NCBI GenBank assembly: GCA_964553255.1
Contig: CAZKJS010000010.1
Span: forward strand, 1 to 39,029
DNA length: 39,029 bases
From: JAQUCI01 sp964553255
GTDB lineage: Bacteria > Bacillota_I > Bacilli_A > Erysipelotrichales > Erysipelotrichaceae
Reading direction: 5' to 3'
The notes beneath the pieces are model-generated. The model did no database searches. It was not told the DNA's origin and saw only the letters and a list, made by a program, of their open reading frames with translations. Position numbers and translations under genes: made by a program. Shown here piece by piece: positions 7,852 through 16,499 of this stretch. The stretch's first letter is position 1. Each line of letters begins with the position of its first letter.

Positions 7852-7875
7852 AAAGAGGGAAAGGAGAGAACATAT

Positions 7876-8232
7876 ATGCTTAAAAAAGTTAGTAAAAATG
7901 ATGAAAGAATTCGTCGTCACAAACGCGTACGCAGAAAAATTAGTGGTACTCCCGAATGTCCCCGCCTAAATGTCTTCCGTTCAAGTAAGCACATCCATAC
8001 GCAAATTATCGATGATGTAAACGGAGTGACCTTAGCAGCGTGTTCAAGCGTTGATCTAAAGATGGAGAATGGTGGTAATGTTGAAGCTGCTAAAGCTGTT
8101 GGTGCTGAATTGGCCAAACGTGCTTTAGCGAAAAATATCGTAAACGTTGTATTTGATCGTGGAGGTTATATTTACCACGGTAGAGTCAAAGCGCTAGCTG
8201 ATGCAGCTAGAGATGCTGGACTGAAATTCTAG
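7876..8232 (+). CDS. rplR: 50S ribosomal protein L18
   Basis: 118 aa, 5S rRNA binder. RIRRHKRVRRKISGTPECPRLNVFRSSKHIHTQIIDD at the N-terminal half and VVFDRGGYIYHGRVKALADAARDAGLKF at the end are both conserved. AAGGAGAG precedes the start. An overlapping frame at 7730-7969 is a shadow. Confidence 0.98.
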   Translation: MLKKVSKNDERIRRHKRVRRKISGTPECPRLNVFRSSKHIHTQIIDDVNGVTLAACSSVDLKMENGGNVEAAKAVGAELAKRALAKNIVNVVFDRGGYIYHGRVKALADAARDAGLKF

Positions 8233-8245
8233 GAGGTAACTTAAA

Positions 8246-8752
8246 ATGGAACGCAGACCAAGAAGAGTAGAACGCGAAAAAGAGTTTGAAGAACGTGTTG
8301 TTACCATTAACCGTGTAACAAAAGTTGTTAAGGGCGGACGTCGTTTTAGGTTTTCAGCCTTAGTTGTCATTGGGGATAAAAAAGGCCGCGTTGGTTTAGG
8401 AACCGGCAAAGCTAATGAAGTACCTGATGCAATCAAAAAAGCGATCGAAGATGCTAAACATAACTTAATCAATGTACCAATCGTTGGAACAACAATACCG
8501 CATACAATAGTTGGTCGTTATGGCGCAGGTGAAGTATTAATTCGTCCTGCAACTGAGGGTACTGGTGTTATCGCTGGTGGACCAGTTCGTGCTGTGTTAG
8601 AATTAGCTGGCATTTCTGATGTATTATCAAAATGTATCGGTTCTAGAACACCAATTAATGTTGTAAGAGCTACCGTAGCTGCATTGAGTGAACTTAAAAC
8701 AGTTCAATCAGTATCAAAGTTACGTGAGAAGAAATTAGAAGAGATCAGATAG
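8246..8752 (+). CDS. rpsE: 30S ribosomal protein S5
   Basis: 168 aa. The N-terminal dsRBD-like domain has VVKGGRRFRFSALVVIGDKKGRVG, and the C-terminal domain has AGGPVRAVLELAGISDVLSKCIGSRTPINVVRAT. S5 lines the mRNA entry and affects fidelity. Only 11 nt separate it from rplO, so the rpmD gene usually found here is absent. Confidence 0.98.
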   Translation: MERRPRRVEREKEFEERVVTINRVTKVVKGGRRFRFSALVVIGDKKGRVGLGTGKANEVPDAIKKAIEDAKHNLINVPIVGTTIPHTIVGRYGAGEVLIRPATEGTGVIAGGPVRAVLELAGISDVLSKCIGSRTPINVVRATVAALSELKTVQSVSKLREKKLEEIR

Positions 8753-8763
8753 GAGGCCAAGAT

Positions 8764-9204
8764 ATGAAACTAAATGAATTAACATCTAATGAAGGTTCAC
8801 GCAGATCTGTCAAACGCTTAGGCCGTGGTCAAGGATCTGGTCAAGGCAAAACTGCAGGTAAAGGACATAAAGGTCAAAATGCCAGAAGTGGCGGTGGTGT
8901 AGCTATCGGTTTTGAAGGTGGACAAACACCATTGTGGCGTCGTTTACCAAAAAGAGGATTTACCAATTTTACTCGTAAAGAATACGCAATCATCAATGTT
9001 GATGCTTTAAATAGATTTGAAGATAAGACAGAAGTAACACCAGAACTATTAAAACAAAGTGGTTTGGTGAAACGGGATCTTGATGGTGTCAGAGTATTGG
9101 GACAAGGCAAATTAGAAAAAGCTTTGACAGTGAAAGCTCACAAATTTTCAAAAACAGCATTGAAAGCTATTGAAGATGCAGGTGGAAAAGCAGAGGTGAT
9201 TTAA
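8764..9204 (+). CDS. rplO: 50S ribosomal protein L15
   Basis: 146 aa. The N-terminal MKLNELTSNEGSRRSVKRLGRGQGSGQGKTAGKGHKGQ and GFEGGQTPLWRRLPKRGF are the L15 signature, a Gly/Arg/Lys-rich extension threading 23S rRNA. It directly follows rpsE, and its TAA stop abuts the GTG start of secY. Confidence 0.98.
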   Translation: MKLNELTSNEGSRRSVKRLGRGQGSGQGKTAGKGHKGQNARSGGGVAIGFEGGQTPLWRRLPKRGFTNFTRKEYAIINVDALNRFEDKTEVTPELLKQSGLVKRDLDGVRVLGQGKLEKALTVKAHKFSKTALKAIEDAGGKAEVI

Positions 9205-10482
9205 GTGATCAAAACATATATCAACTTGATTAAGAACAAAGAAATCCGTACAAAGATTCTCTTTACCTTAGCAATGTTGTTAGTGTATCGCTTAGGCGCT
9301 GGAATACCTGCACCTAGGGTCGATGCCGTTAAATTATTAGCTAGTGTATCGCAAAACTCAATCATTCAAATGATGAATTTATTAGGTGGTGGATCACTAC
9401 AAGACTTTTCGGTCTTTGCCCTGGGGGTTGGACCTTATATCACTGCCAGTATTATCATCCAGTTATTATCGATGGATGTAATACCTTATTTGACTGAGTT
9501 GTCAAAGGGCGGTCAAAAAGGTAAATTACAAATTGATAAGATTACGCGCTATTTGGCTGTTGTTATGGCGTTTGTACAAGCATTCACTATGACATATGCA
9601 TTTGATGTAAGCAGCGGAATAATCGTTAATGGTTCGGTATCTGTATATTTGTATGTTGCTACTATCCTAACTGCGGGAACGATGTTCTTGTGCTGGTTAG
9701 GTGATCGTATTTCGACTAAAGGAATCGGCAATGGTATGTCGATGATTATCTTCGCAGGTATCGTATCAAATATGCCATGGCAATTTAGTCGTGTTTATCA
9801 AGAACTAACAACTACTAATATGACCTCGGGTCTAATTATCTTTGTTGGCTATGTATTGATGTATTTATTATTGATCGTTTTAGTTATATATATGTCACAA
9901 GCGACAAGAAGAATACCTATTCAATATACTTCCAGCTCAGTTCAAAGAAGTCGTAGTGATATGACTTTTCTGCCACTAAAGATTAATAGTGCTAGCGTTA
10001 TACCGGTTATCTTTGCTTCAGCATTAATGACAGCACCGCGAACTGTTCTAAGTTTCTTCCCTACCAATGGGGTAATTCAATTCTTAGATGTAGCGTTAGA
10101 TTATACACAACCTTGGGGTTTGTTATTATATGTTACACTTGTTATCATGTTTACTTTCTTCTATACATCTTTACAGGTTGATCCTGAGAAGATTGCTGAA
10201 AACTTAAGCAAAAATGGTAGTTATATTCCTGGGGTTAGACCGGGTAATGATACCAAGAAACATATTGCGGTAATATTAAATCGTATTACGGTGTTGGGTG
10301 CTTTATCTTTAGCATTTATTGCCGCTTTACCATTCTTATTGCCAATGGTGACACCACTACCACAATCAGTATCACTTGGTGGAACAGGTATTATTATTGT
10401 CGTTGGTGTAGCCTTAGAAACGATGAAGGATTTAAGTGGTCAGTTGACTCAAAGATCATATCGTGGCTTTTCAGGTAAGTAA
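9205..10482 (+). CDS. secY: Preprotein translocase subunit SecY
   Basis: 425 aa, about ten membrane segments, the channel of the Sec translocon. MLLVYRLGAGIPAPRVD, the ALGVGPYITASIIIQLL plug/TM2 region, ISTKGIGNGMSMIIFAGIV and the C-terminal LTQRSYRGFSGK are family hallmarks. The start is GTG immediately after the rplO stop, with AGAGGTGAT inside rplO as the ribosome binding site; the resulting VIKTYINLIKNKEIRTKILFT is a normal SecY N-terminus. Coupling to rplO is likely. Confidence 0.98.
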   Translation: MIKTYINLIKNKEIRTKILFTLAMLLVYRLGAGIPAPRVDAVKLLASVSQNSIIQMMNLLGGGSLQDFSVFALGVGPYITASIIIQLLSMDVIPYLTELSKGGQKGKLQIDKITRYLAVVMAFVQAFTMTYAFDVSSGIIVNGSVSVYLYVATILTAGTMFLCWLGDRISTKGIGNGMSMIIFAGIVSNMPWQFSRVYQELTTTNMTSGLIIFVGYVLMYLLLIVLVIYMSQATRRIPIQYTSSSVQRSRSDMTFLPLKINSASVIPVIFASALMTAPRTVLSFFPTNGVIQFLDVALDYTQPWGLLLYVTLVIMFTFFYTSLQVDPEKIAENLSKNGSYIPGVRPGNDTKKHIAVILNRITVLGALSLAFIAALPFLLPMVTPLPQSVSLGGTGIIIVVGVALETMKDLSGQLTQRSYRGFSGK

Positions 10483-10485
10483 GAA

Positions 10486-11154
10486 ATGAGTAATCTGAAT
10501 ATTCTTATCATGGGTGTTGCGGGAAGTGGTAAAGGCACAATGTCAAAGTATGTCAAAGATTATTTCCACATTCCGCATATCAGTACTGGCGATATGTTTC
10601 GTAAAGCGATCGCTAAAAGATCAAAATTAGGAGTATTAGCTGAAGAATATATTAACCAGGGACTTTTGGTTCCTGATGATATAACGATCGCGATGATCAA
10701 AGAGCGATTGTTACAAGATGATTGTCAAGATGGATATCTTTTGGATGGCTTTCCACGGACGCTTCCGCAGGCAAAAGCATTTGAAGATATCGCTGTTGAG
10801 ACTAATCGTCCTATCAAGATTGTAATAGATCTTGAGATTGCTTTATCTGAACTAACACCAAGAATTGTTAATCGCCGTCTTTGTAAGAGTTGTGGTGCTA
10901 TCTACAATTCAGTTACACTGCCAAGTAAAATTGAAGGCGTTTGTGACAAATGTGGTAATCCACTAATTCATCGCAGTGATGATACGATCGAAGGCTTAAG
11001 TGTTAGAATTAGAGAGCATGAAAAACTAACTAATCCAGTATTAGATTATTTCTTGAAAGAAGGATTAGTAATAAAGGTTGACGCCGGACGTTCAATAAAT
11101 GAGGTCTGGGCAGATATAAAAAAGGCATTGGAGAATTTGAATGATCAAAACTAA
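10486..11154 (+). CDS. adk: Adenylate kinase, zinc-binding type
   Basis: 222 aa. P-loop GVAGSGKGT (10-18), the AMP-binding region STGDMFRKAI, DGFPRT near 88, and a LID with CKSC ... CDKC (two CxxC pairs, about residues 131-153) that binds Zn, as in Bacillus enzymes. It catalyses ATP + AMP to 2 ADP. The Gly-Val-Ala at the start of the P-loop replaces the commoner Gly-Leu/Pro-Pro/Gly. It starts 3 nt after secY with a weak ribosome binding site, and its 3' end overlaps map by 14 nt. Confidence 0.97.
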   Translation: MSNLNILIMGVAGSGKGTMSKYVKDYFHIPHISTGDMFRKAIAKRSKLGVLAEEYINQGLLVPDDITIAMIKERLLQDDCQDGYLLDGFPRTLPQAKAFEDIAVETNRPIKIVIDLEIALSELTPRIVNRRLCKSCGAIYNSVTLPSKIEGVCDKCGNPLIHRSDDTIEGLSVRIREHEKLTNPVLDYFLKEGLVIKVDAGRSINEVWADIKKALENLNDQN

Positions 11155-11902
11155 ATCAGAGCGAGAGATACAGTTGATGCGTGAAGCAGGACGTATTTCA
11201 GCTTTGGCCTTAAAAACGGTTGGTGAAAACATTAAACCGGGAGTATCCACTTTAACTCTTGATAAGATCGCTGAAAAAGTCATAAGAGAGAACATGGGAA
11301 TTCCGTCATTTAAGGATTATAATGGTTATCCAGCTTCAATCTGTGCTTCCATCAATCATGTATTGGTTCATGGGATACCAGATAAAACAGTGCTTAAGAA
11401 TGGTGATATTATCTCAATCGATGTTGGTGCCAGTTATAAAGGATATCATGGGGATAATGCTTGGACATTTGCGGTAGGTGATATAACTGAATCAGCGCAG
11501 CGACTATTGGATGTCACAAGAGAATCTCTGTTTGTCGGTCTGGCATTCGCAAAACCCGGTAATTATTTATCGGATATCTCACATGCCATTGGTGAATATG
11601 TATATAGCCATGGCTTTACAGTACCGCTTGAGTATACCGGTCATGGAATCGGAAGAGATCTACATGAAGATCCAGCCATTCCAAATCAAGGGCAACCAGG
11701 ACATGGTGTTATTCTTAAAGAAGGAATGACATTAGCTATTGAACCAATGGTTCATGCTGGGAAACCCTTTACCAAAGTGCTTAGTGATAATTGGACGGTA
11801 ATCACGAAAGATAAGTCACTATGCGCGCATTATGAACATACCGTTCTTATTACCAAAGACGGATATGAAATCCTGACAAAAGTTAAAAAGGAGGATGATT
11901 AA
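11141..11902 (+). CDS. map: Methionine aminopeptidase type I
   Basis: 253 aa, removes initiator Met from nascent proteins. The metal ligands of the pita-bread fold are visible: Asp in SIDVGASYKGYHGD (two Asp), His in TGHGIGRDLHEDP, Glu in AIEPMV and Glu in YEHTVLI. The ATG lies inside adk (overlap 14 nt), and its stop shares one base with infA, so the three genes are translationally linked. Confidence 0.97.
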   Translation: MIKTKSEREIQLMREAGRISALALKTVGENIKPGVSTLTLDKIAEKVIRENMGIPSFKDYNGYPASICASINHVLVHGIPDKTVLKNGDIISIDVGASYKGYHGDNAWTFAVGDITESAQRLLDVTRESLFVGLAFAKPGNYLSDISHAIGEYVYSHGFTVPLEYTGHGIGRDLHEDPAIPNQGQPGHGVILKEGMTLAIEPMVHAGKPFTKVLSDNWTVITKDKSLCAHYEHTVLITKDGYEILTKVKKEDD

Positions 11903-12120
11903 TGGGTAAACAAGATGTTATTGAGATAGATGGTATCGTTGAAGAAACGTTACCAAGTGCCATGTTTAAGGTGAAGTTATCTAACGGACACATTATTTTA
12001 GCTCACGTTTCTGGTAAAATCCGCATGCATTACATTCGCATTTTACCGGGGGACCGTGTTACCGTTGAGATTTCGCCGTACGATTTAACACGTGGGCGTA
12101 TTACATTTAGACATAAATAG
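11902..12120 (+). CDS. infA: Translation initiation factor IF-1
   Basis: 72 aa, exact family length. The OB-fold reads GIVEETLPSAMFKVKLSNGHIILAHVSGKIRMHYIRILPGDRVTVE. It binds the 30S A site during initiation. AAGGAGGATG in the 3' end of map is the ribosome binding site. rpmJ follows 15 nt on. Confidence 0.98.
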   Translation: MGKQDVIEIDGIVEETLPSAMFKVKLSNGHIILAHVSGKIRMHYIRILPGDRVTVEISPYDLTRGRITFRHK

Positions 12121-12135
12121 TCTAGGAGGGAACAC

Positions 12136-12252
12136 ATGAAAGTAAGACCATCAGTCAAACCTATGTGCGATAAGTGCCGTGTCATTAAACGAAAAGGTCG
12201 TGTAATGATTATTTGTGAAAACCCTAAACACAAACAACGTCAAGGAAACTAG
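12136..12252 (+). CDS. rpmJ: 50S ribosomal protein L36, zinc type
   Basis: A 38-codon gene between infA and rpsM, preceded by AGGAGGG. The protein starts MKVRPSVKPMCDKCRVIKRK and ends ENPKHKQRQGN. Cys11, Cys14, Cys27 and His32 form the zinc ribbon of the C+ form of L36. It is very short, but sequence and position are unambiguous. Confidence 0.97.
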   Translation: MKVRPSVKPMCDKCRVIKRKGRVMIICENPKHKQRQGN

Positions 12253-12266
12253 GAGGAACAATAATT

Positions 12267-12632
12267 ATGGCTCGTATTGCTGGAGTAGACATTCCGCGCG
12301 ATAAGCGGATTGTTATCTCATTAACTTACATTTTCGGTATTGGTGCTTCAACAGCAGAGAAAGTCTGTTCTGTTGCTGGTATTAATCCGGACACACGCAC
12401 AAAAGACCTGAATGAAGATCAGGTAAATGCACTTAGAACAGTAGTAGAAAAAATTAAAGTAGAAGGTGACCTTCGTCGTGAAGTCAGCTTGAACATTAAG
12501 CGATTAATGGAAATCGGTTGTTATCGTGGCATTCGTCATCGTAAAGGTTTACCGGTACGTGGTCAAAGAACCAGTACCAATGCCCGTACTCGTAAAGGTC
12601 CGCGTCGTACTGTCGCGAACAAAAAGAAGTAA
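12267..12632 (+). CDS. rpsM: 30S ribosomal protein S13
   Basis: 121 aa. MARIAGVDIPRDKRIVISLTYIFGIG and the basic tail RHRKGLPVRGQRTSTNARTRKGPRRT are typical. S13 contacts the P-site tRNA and forms head bridges. The ribosome binding site is AGGAGG. It heads the alpha-operon part (rpsM-rpsK-rpoA-rplQ). Confidence 0.98.
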   Translation: MARIAGVDIPRDKRIVISLTYIFGIGASTAEKVCSVAGINPDTRTKDLNEDQVNALRTVVEKIKVEGDLRREVSLNIKRLMEIGCYRGIRHRKGLPVRGQRTSTNARTRKGPRRTVANKKK

Positions 12633-12653
12633 CGATAAGGAGGAAAAGAAATT

Positions 12654-13046
12654 ATGGCTAAAGCAAAAACAACTACTCGTAAACGTAGAGTACGTAAGAA
12701 TATCGCCAAAGGCGTAGCTCATATTCATTCAACATTCAATAATACTATCGTTACCATTACAGATGATAGCGGTAATGCGATCGCATGGTCAAGTGCTGGT
12801 GCACTTGGTTTTAAGGGTTCAAGAAAATCTACACCTTATGCGGCGCAAATGGCTGGTGAAGCTGCGGGTAAAGCCGCAATCGATCACGGCATGCGCAATG
12901 TTGAAGTAAATGTTAAAGGTCCCGGACCGGGACGCGAAGCGGCTGTTAGATCACTTCAAACAGCCGGTTTAGAGATCACTGTCATCAATGATGTGACTCC
13001 TATTCCCCATAACGGCTGTCGTCCACCAAAGAGACCACGTGGTTAA
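12654..13046 (+). CDS. rpsK: 30S ribosomal protein S11
   Basis: 130 aa. GVAHIHSTFNNTIVTITDDSGNAIAWSSAGALGFKGSRKSTPYAAQ and the C-terminal TPIPHNGCRPPKRPRG are highly conserved S11 blocks. It sits on the platform near the E-site mRNA. The ribosome binding site is AAGGAGG. rpoA starts 21 nt downstream. Confidence 0.98.
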   Translation: MAKAKTTTRKRRVRKNIAKGVAHIHSTFNNTIVTITDDSGNAIAWSSAGALGFKGSRKSTPYAAQMAGEAAGKAAIDHGMRNVEVNVKGPGPGREAAVRSLQTAGLEITVINDVTPIPHNGCRPPKRPRG

Positions 13047-13067
13047 TACATTAAAGGAGGAAAATTA

Positions 13068-14027
13068 ATGCAGAAATTTGAAAGAGCTGATTTCAAAGTC
13101 TTAGAATACGTTGAATCAAATCACTACGGGAAATTCGTTATCGAACCACTTGAAAGAGGGTTTGGTACAACCATTGGCAATGCATTAAGACGTGTTTTGT
13201 TATCCTCTTTACCAGGTGCGGCAGTTTATTCGATCAAAATTGAAAATGTTTTCCATGAATTTACATCAATACCAGGTATTTTGGAGGATGTAACTTCAAT
13301 TATCTTAAATATCAAAGATTTGATCATGACCATCAGTGACAGTGAAGTTTATACCTTGAGGATTTCTGCTCATGGTCCTAAAACAATCACTGCCGGTGAT
13401 ATTGATTGTCCTACCAATGTGGAAATACTAAATAAAGATTTAGTAATCTGCACACTGGAAAAAGACGGTGTATTGGAGATGGAACTTAAAGCACGTAATG
13501 GGCGTGGTTATATTAGCGCTGATGCGAATAAAGCTTTATATCAAGGTTCATCACAAGGAATAGGAACCATCTATACCGATTCAATCTATACTCCAATTGA
13601 AAGAATATCATACAATGTTGAACCAACTCGTGTTGGTCAAGATGCATCGTATGATAGTTTAGAACTTGAAGTTTGGACCGATGGTGCGATAACACCACAG
13701 AAATCGTTGGCAATGGCTTCTAAAATATTGATTGAACACTTAGATATCCTTACCAATGTTGATGAAGCGGTTAAGGATATGGATTCATTGATTAAAGATG
13801 CAAGTGGTGAAACCGTTAATAAAGGCATGGTAATGATGATTGAGGATCTTGATCTATCAGTTCGTTCATACAATTGCTTAAAACGTGCCGGTATTCAAAC
13901 AGTAGAAGAATTAACGCAGAAAACTGAAGAAGAAATGATGCGTGTTCGTAATTTGGGTAAGAAATCACTCAAAGAGGTTAAAGATAAGATTTATGAACAT
14001 GGTCTTAACTTTAAATCCTACGAGTAA
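13068..14027 (+). CDS. rpoA: RNA polymerase alpha subunit
   Basis: 319 aa with both domains. The N-terminal dimerisation domain contains EPLERGFGTTIGNALRRVLLSSLPGAAV, and the linker precedes a C-terminal domain (about 250-319) with LDLSVRSYNCLKRAGIQTVEEL and MMRVRNLGKKSLKEVKDKI, which contacts UP elements and activators. The family's usual place between rpsK and rplQ is kept. AAGGAGG precedes the ATG. Confidence 0.98.
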   Translation: MQKFERADFKVLEYVESNHYGKFVIEPLERGFGTTIGNALRRVLLSSLPGAAVYSIKIENVFHEFTSIPGILEDVTSIILNIKDLIMTISDSEVYTLRISAHGPKTITAGDIDCPTNVEILNKDLVICTLEKDGVLEMELKARNGRGYISADANKALYQGSSQGIGTIYTDSIYTPIERISYNVEPTRVGQDASYDSLELEVWTDGAITPQKSLAMASKILIEHLDILTNVDEAVKDMDSLIKDASGETVNKGMVMMIEDLDLSVRSYNCLKRAGIQTVEELTQKTEEEMMRVRNLGKKSLKEVKDKIYEHGLNFKSYE

Positions 14028-14049
14028 GCAAATATAGGAGGATATAACC

Positions 14050-14412
14050 ATGAATAATCGTAAATTAGGTCGTACAGCCGATCATCGCAAAGCCTTATTA
14101 CGTAATTTGGCAACTGATGTCATCGTTCACGGCAAGATAACAACAACGGAAATGAAAGCCAAAGAAGCTAAATCAGTTGTTGATGAAATGATCACTTTAG
14201 CCAAAAGAGGCGATTTACATGCCCGTAGACAAGCAGCAGCTTATATTCGTAATGTAATCGTTAATAAAGAAACTGGTCAAACAGCCTTACAAAAATTGTT
14301 TGATGAGTTAGCGGTTAAATACGCTGATCGTAACGGTGGCTATACTAGAGTAATTAAAACAGTCGATCGTCGCGGCGATGCTGCAACAATGGCTATCTTA
14401 GAGCTTGTGTAA
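14050..14412 (+). CDS. rplQ: 50S ribosomal protein L17
   Basis: 120 aa. It starts MNNRKLGRTADHRKALLRNLATDVIVHGKITTTEMKAKE and has the conserved NGGYTRVIKTVDRRGDAATMAILELV end. Last gene of the ribosomal cluster; a terminator begins 3 nt after the stop. The ecfA/ecfT-truA-rplM genes that often follow in Bacillota are not here. Confidence 0.98.
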   Translation: MNNRKLGRTADHRKALLRNLATDVIVHGKITTTEMKAKEAKSVVDEMITLAKRGDLHARRQAAAYIRNVIVNKETGQTALQKLFDELAVKYADRNGGYTRVIKTVDRRGDAATMAILELV

Positions 14413-14415
14413 CTG

Positions 14416-14448
14416 AAAAAGGAACAGGAAAAACTGTTCCTTTTTTTT
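14416..14448 (+). terminator. Terminator of the ribosomal superoperon
   Basis: A GC-containing stem GGAACAG (14421-14427) pairs with CTGTTCC (14434-14440), extended by A-T pairs, with loop GAAAAA and eight T at 14441-14448. It is a strong intrinsic terminator 3 nt after rplQ. Confidence 0.9.
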
Positions 14449-14479
14449 GTTTTTCTTTCGCTTATAAAGGGGTTAGTGG

Positions 14480-14485
14480 TATAAT
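14480..14485 (+). promoter_or_regulatory. -10 box for the methyltransferase/mgtE unit
   Basis: A perfect TATAAT at 14480-14485 lies between the terminator and the methyltransferase. No strong -35 is seen at 17 bp (TTCGCT-like at best). If used, transcription starts near 14492, after the ATG at 14489, which argues for the GTG start at 14510. Confidence 0.5.
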
Positions 14486-14509
14486 GAAATGAGTAAAGGT
14501 GGTGGTTTT

Positions 14510-15108
14510 GTGGATAGTGGTCATGCGGATATAGAACTTAATGCGCTTAAAAACAATGTACCGATTATGCACAAAGACGGCATCCTTTTTTTGGTTAAAG
14601 TGATCAAAGAATATCAGGTTAAATCAATCTTGGAGCTTGGTAGTGGAATAGGCTATTCAGCTATTCAAATGGCTAAAGATAACCCGGAAGTTAGGATCAC
14701 AACTATTGAAAAAGACATTGAGCGTTATGAACAAGCGGTAAAGTACATTNNNNNNNNNNCATTAACGCTTTTAATTTACAATCGCAGATCAAATGTATCA
14801 ATATTGATGCTTATGATTATCAAGATCAAAATCGATATGACATGATTTTCATTGATGCTGCGAAAGCTCAATACCAAGGCCTATTTGACAAGTACCGGCG
14901 ATACTTAACTAATAATGGTTTTGTGATTGTCGATAATTTATTGTTTCATGGATTAGTAGATAATCCTGAGAAAACTCATAATCGTCGTACAAAAGATTTG
15001 ATTAGAAAGATTAGAAATTTTAGGGAAGGGATACTAGCGAATTCTGATTACGACGTCAACTATTATCCTAATATTGGTGATGGAGTTGCGATGATTAAAA
15101 TTCGTTAA
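14510..15108 (+). CDS. SAM-dependent O-methyltransferase (split by assembly gap)
   Basis: Class I methyltransferase of the O-methyltransferase family-3/TrmR-like type. Motif I is LELGSGIGYSAIQMA, followed by ITTIEKDIERYEQA, and after the gap IDAYDYQDQNRYDMIFIDAAKAQYQ and GFVIVDNLLFHG. The start is probably GTG 14510, with AAAGGTGGT upstream; ATG 14489 precedes the predicted transcription start. Ten N at 14750-14759 break the frame: codons run in frame 2 before and frame 1 after. Joining the flanks at their shared CATT restores one frame reading AVKYINAFNL. Substrate unknown; relatives methylate tRNA (5-methoxyuridine) in Bacillus. Confidence 0.8.
14750..14759. other. Ten-N assembly gap
   Basis: Placeholder run of N inside the methyltransferase. 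The base string CATT occurs immediately on both sides. Its stated length is incompatible with the reading frame, so it is likely nominal and not a real 10-base gap. Confidence 0.95.
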
Positions 15109-15134
15109 TAATAGCCTTCTTAGAAAGGTATGCG

Positions 15135-16490
15135 ATGAATGATGAAATGAGCTTGAATGAACTACTGTTAGATACTATTCATCAAAAAAATGTTTTGAGA
15201 TTGCGAATGTTGTTTGATGAGTATAATATCGTTGATTTAGCGGAACTGGTAAATGAATTGGAAGTTTTTGATATTATATTTATATTTAAAACAGTACCAA
15301 AAGAAATTACTGGCCAACTGTTTTCTTATTTAGATAGTGAGACAGTAGAAAAGCTACTTAATGTTTTTAACAGTAATGAGATAAAAAGTTTAATGGATTA
15401 CTTATATAGTGATGACTTGATTGATTTCTTACAAGAACTACCAGCACCACTAAGCAAAAAGGTGTTAAATAGTGCATCATCTCAACAAAAGAAAATCATC
15501 AATGAACTTTTAAGTTATCAAGATGGTACGGCAGGAAGTATCATGTCGGTTAACTATTTTGAGTTAGATGAAGATGATACAATTCTTGTGGCTGTTGATA
15601 AGATCAAGCACCATGGAAAAAAAGCTGAGACATTAAATACATGTTTTGTTTTAAATAAAGAAGGACGATTGATCGGAACGGTAACATTAAGAGATATCCT
15701 TTTTGAACAACAATATCTATATATAAAAGATATAATGGATATTGATTTTAACTTTGTCTTGACCTCTGAAGATACTGAAGAGGTCGCAAAGATAATGCAG
15801 AAATATGATGACAGCGTTATTGCGGTCACTGATGATCAAGAACATTTGTTAGGTATCATTACTATCGATGATGTCTTTGATATAATCCAAGAAGAAGCGA
15901 CTGAAGACATTCATAAGATGGCTGCTATCACACCTTTAGAGTATCCTTATATGGAAGTTGGATCTTTTAAGATAGCTAAAAGTAGACTAATCTGGTTAAT
16001 GTTGTTAATGGTATCATATGCACTAAGTAGTATAATCATCACGAATAACAGCGATTTGTTGGTTGTGGTACCAAGTTTAATTACTTTTATACCAATGTTA
16101 ATGGATACTTCAGGAAACGCTGGTAGTCAAGCAAGTGCAATGGTTATAAGAGGTATTACTGTTGATAATCTAACAGTAAAAGATTTTTTCCGTGTTTTGT
16201 TTAAGGAGTTATATGTGGCTTTAATTGTTGGAGCTATATTGTTTGCGGTAAATTTGATAAGAATATTGTTGTTTGTACCGAATGTTGGTTTGGATGTAGC
16301 TTTTATCGTTTGTATTTCATTGTATCTTGTTGTTATGATCGCTAAACTTACTGGGGGTTTATTTCCATTATTAGCATTAGTTTTTAAACTTGATCCGGCG
16401 GTTATGGCATCTCCTTTGATTACTACAACATGTGACGCGCTATCTTTATTAACGTATTTTTCATTAGCTGCATTATGGTTACATGGTTAA
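15135..16490 (+). CDS. mgtE: Magnesium transporter MgtE, copy 1
   Basis: 451 aa. The architecture is the MgtE N-domain (about 10-135, helical), a CBS pair (about 140-260), a plug helix and five membrane segments (about 285-450). The pore signature MDTSGNAGSQASAMVIRG and the TM5 segment LDPAVMASPLITTTCD, containing the pore Asp, are intact. It imports Mg2+ and is gated by Mg2+ binding to the cytosolic domains in characterised homologues. The start ATG 15135 follows AGAAAGG. It is 26 nt after the methyltransferase and no M-box riboswitch fits in that space. Confidence 0.93.
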   Translation: MNDEMSLNELLLDTIHQKNVLRLRMLFDEYNIVDLAELVNELEVFDIIFIFKTVPKEITGQLFSYLDSETVEKLLNVFNSNEIKSLMDYLYSDDLIDFLQELPAPLSKKVLNSASSQQKKIINELLSYQDGTAGSIMSVNYFELDEDDTILVAVDKIKHHGKKAETLNTCFVLNKEGRLIGTVTLRDILFEQQYLYIKDIMDIDFNFVLTSEDTEEVAKIMQKYDDSVIAVTDDQEHLLGIITIDDVFDIIQEEATEDIHKMAAITPLEYPYMEVGSFKIAKSRLIWLMLLMVSYALSSIIITNNSDLLVVVPSLITFIPMLMDTSGNAGSQASAMVIRGITVDNLTVKDFFRVLFKELYVALIVGAILFAVNLIRILLFVPNVGLDVAFIVCISLYLVVMIAKLTGGLFPLLALVFKLDPAVMASPLITTTCDALSLLTYFSLAALWLHG

Positions 16491-16499
16491 GGAGGTGTC

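Noticed and set aside
14760..14845. Frame continuing directly from the N gap (reading LTLLIYNRRSNV)
   Set aside because: It is out of register. The other frame gives INAFNLQSQIKCINIDAYDYQ, which fits the methyltransferase on both sides.
15109..15134. Mg2+ riboswitch before mgtE
   Set aside because: Only 26 nt separate the genes, far too little for an M-box; nothing similar is seen before copy 2 (9 nt).
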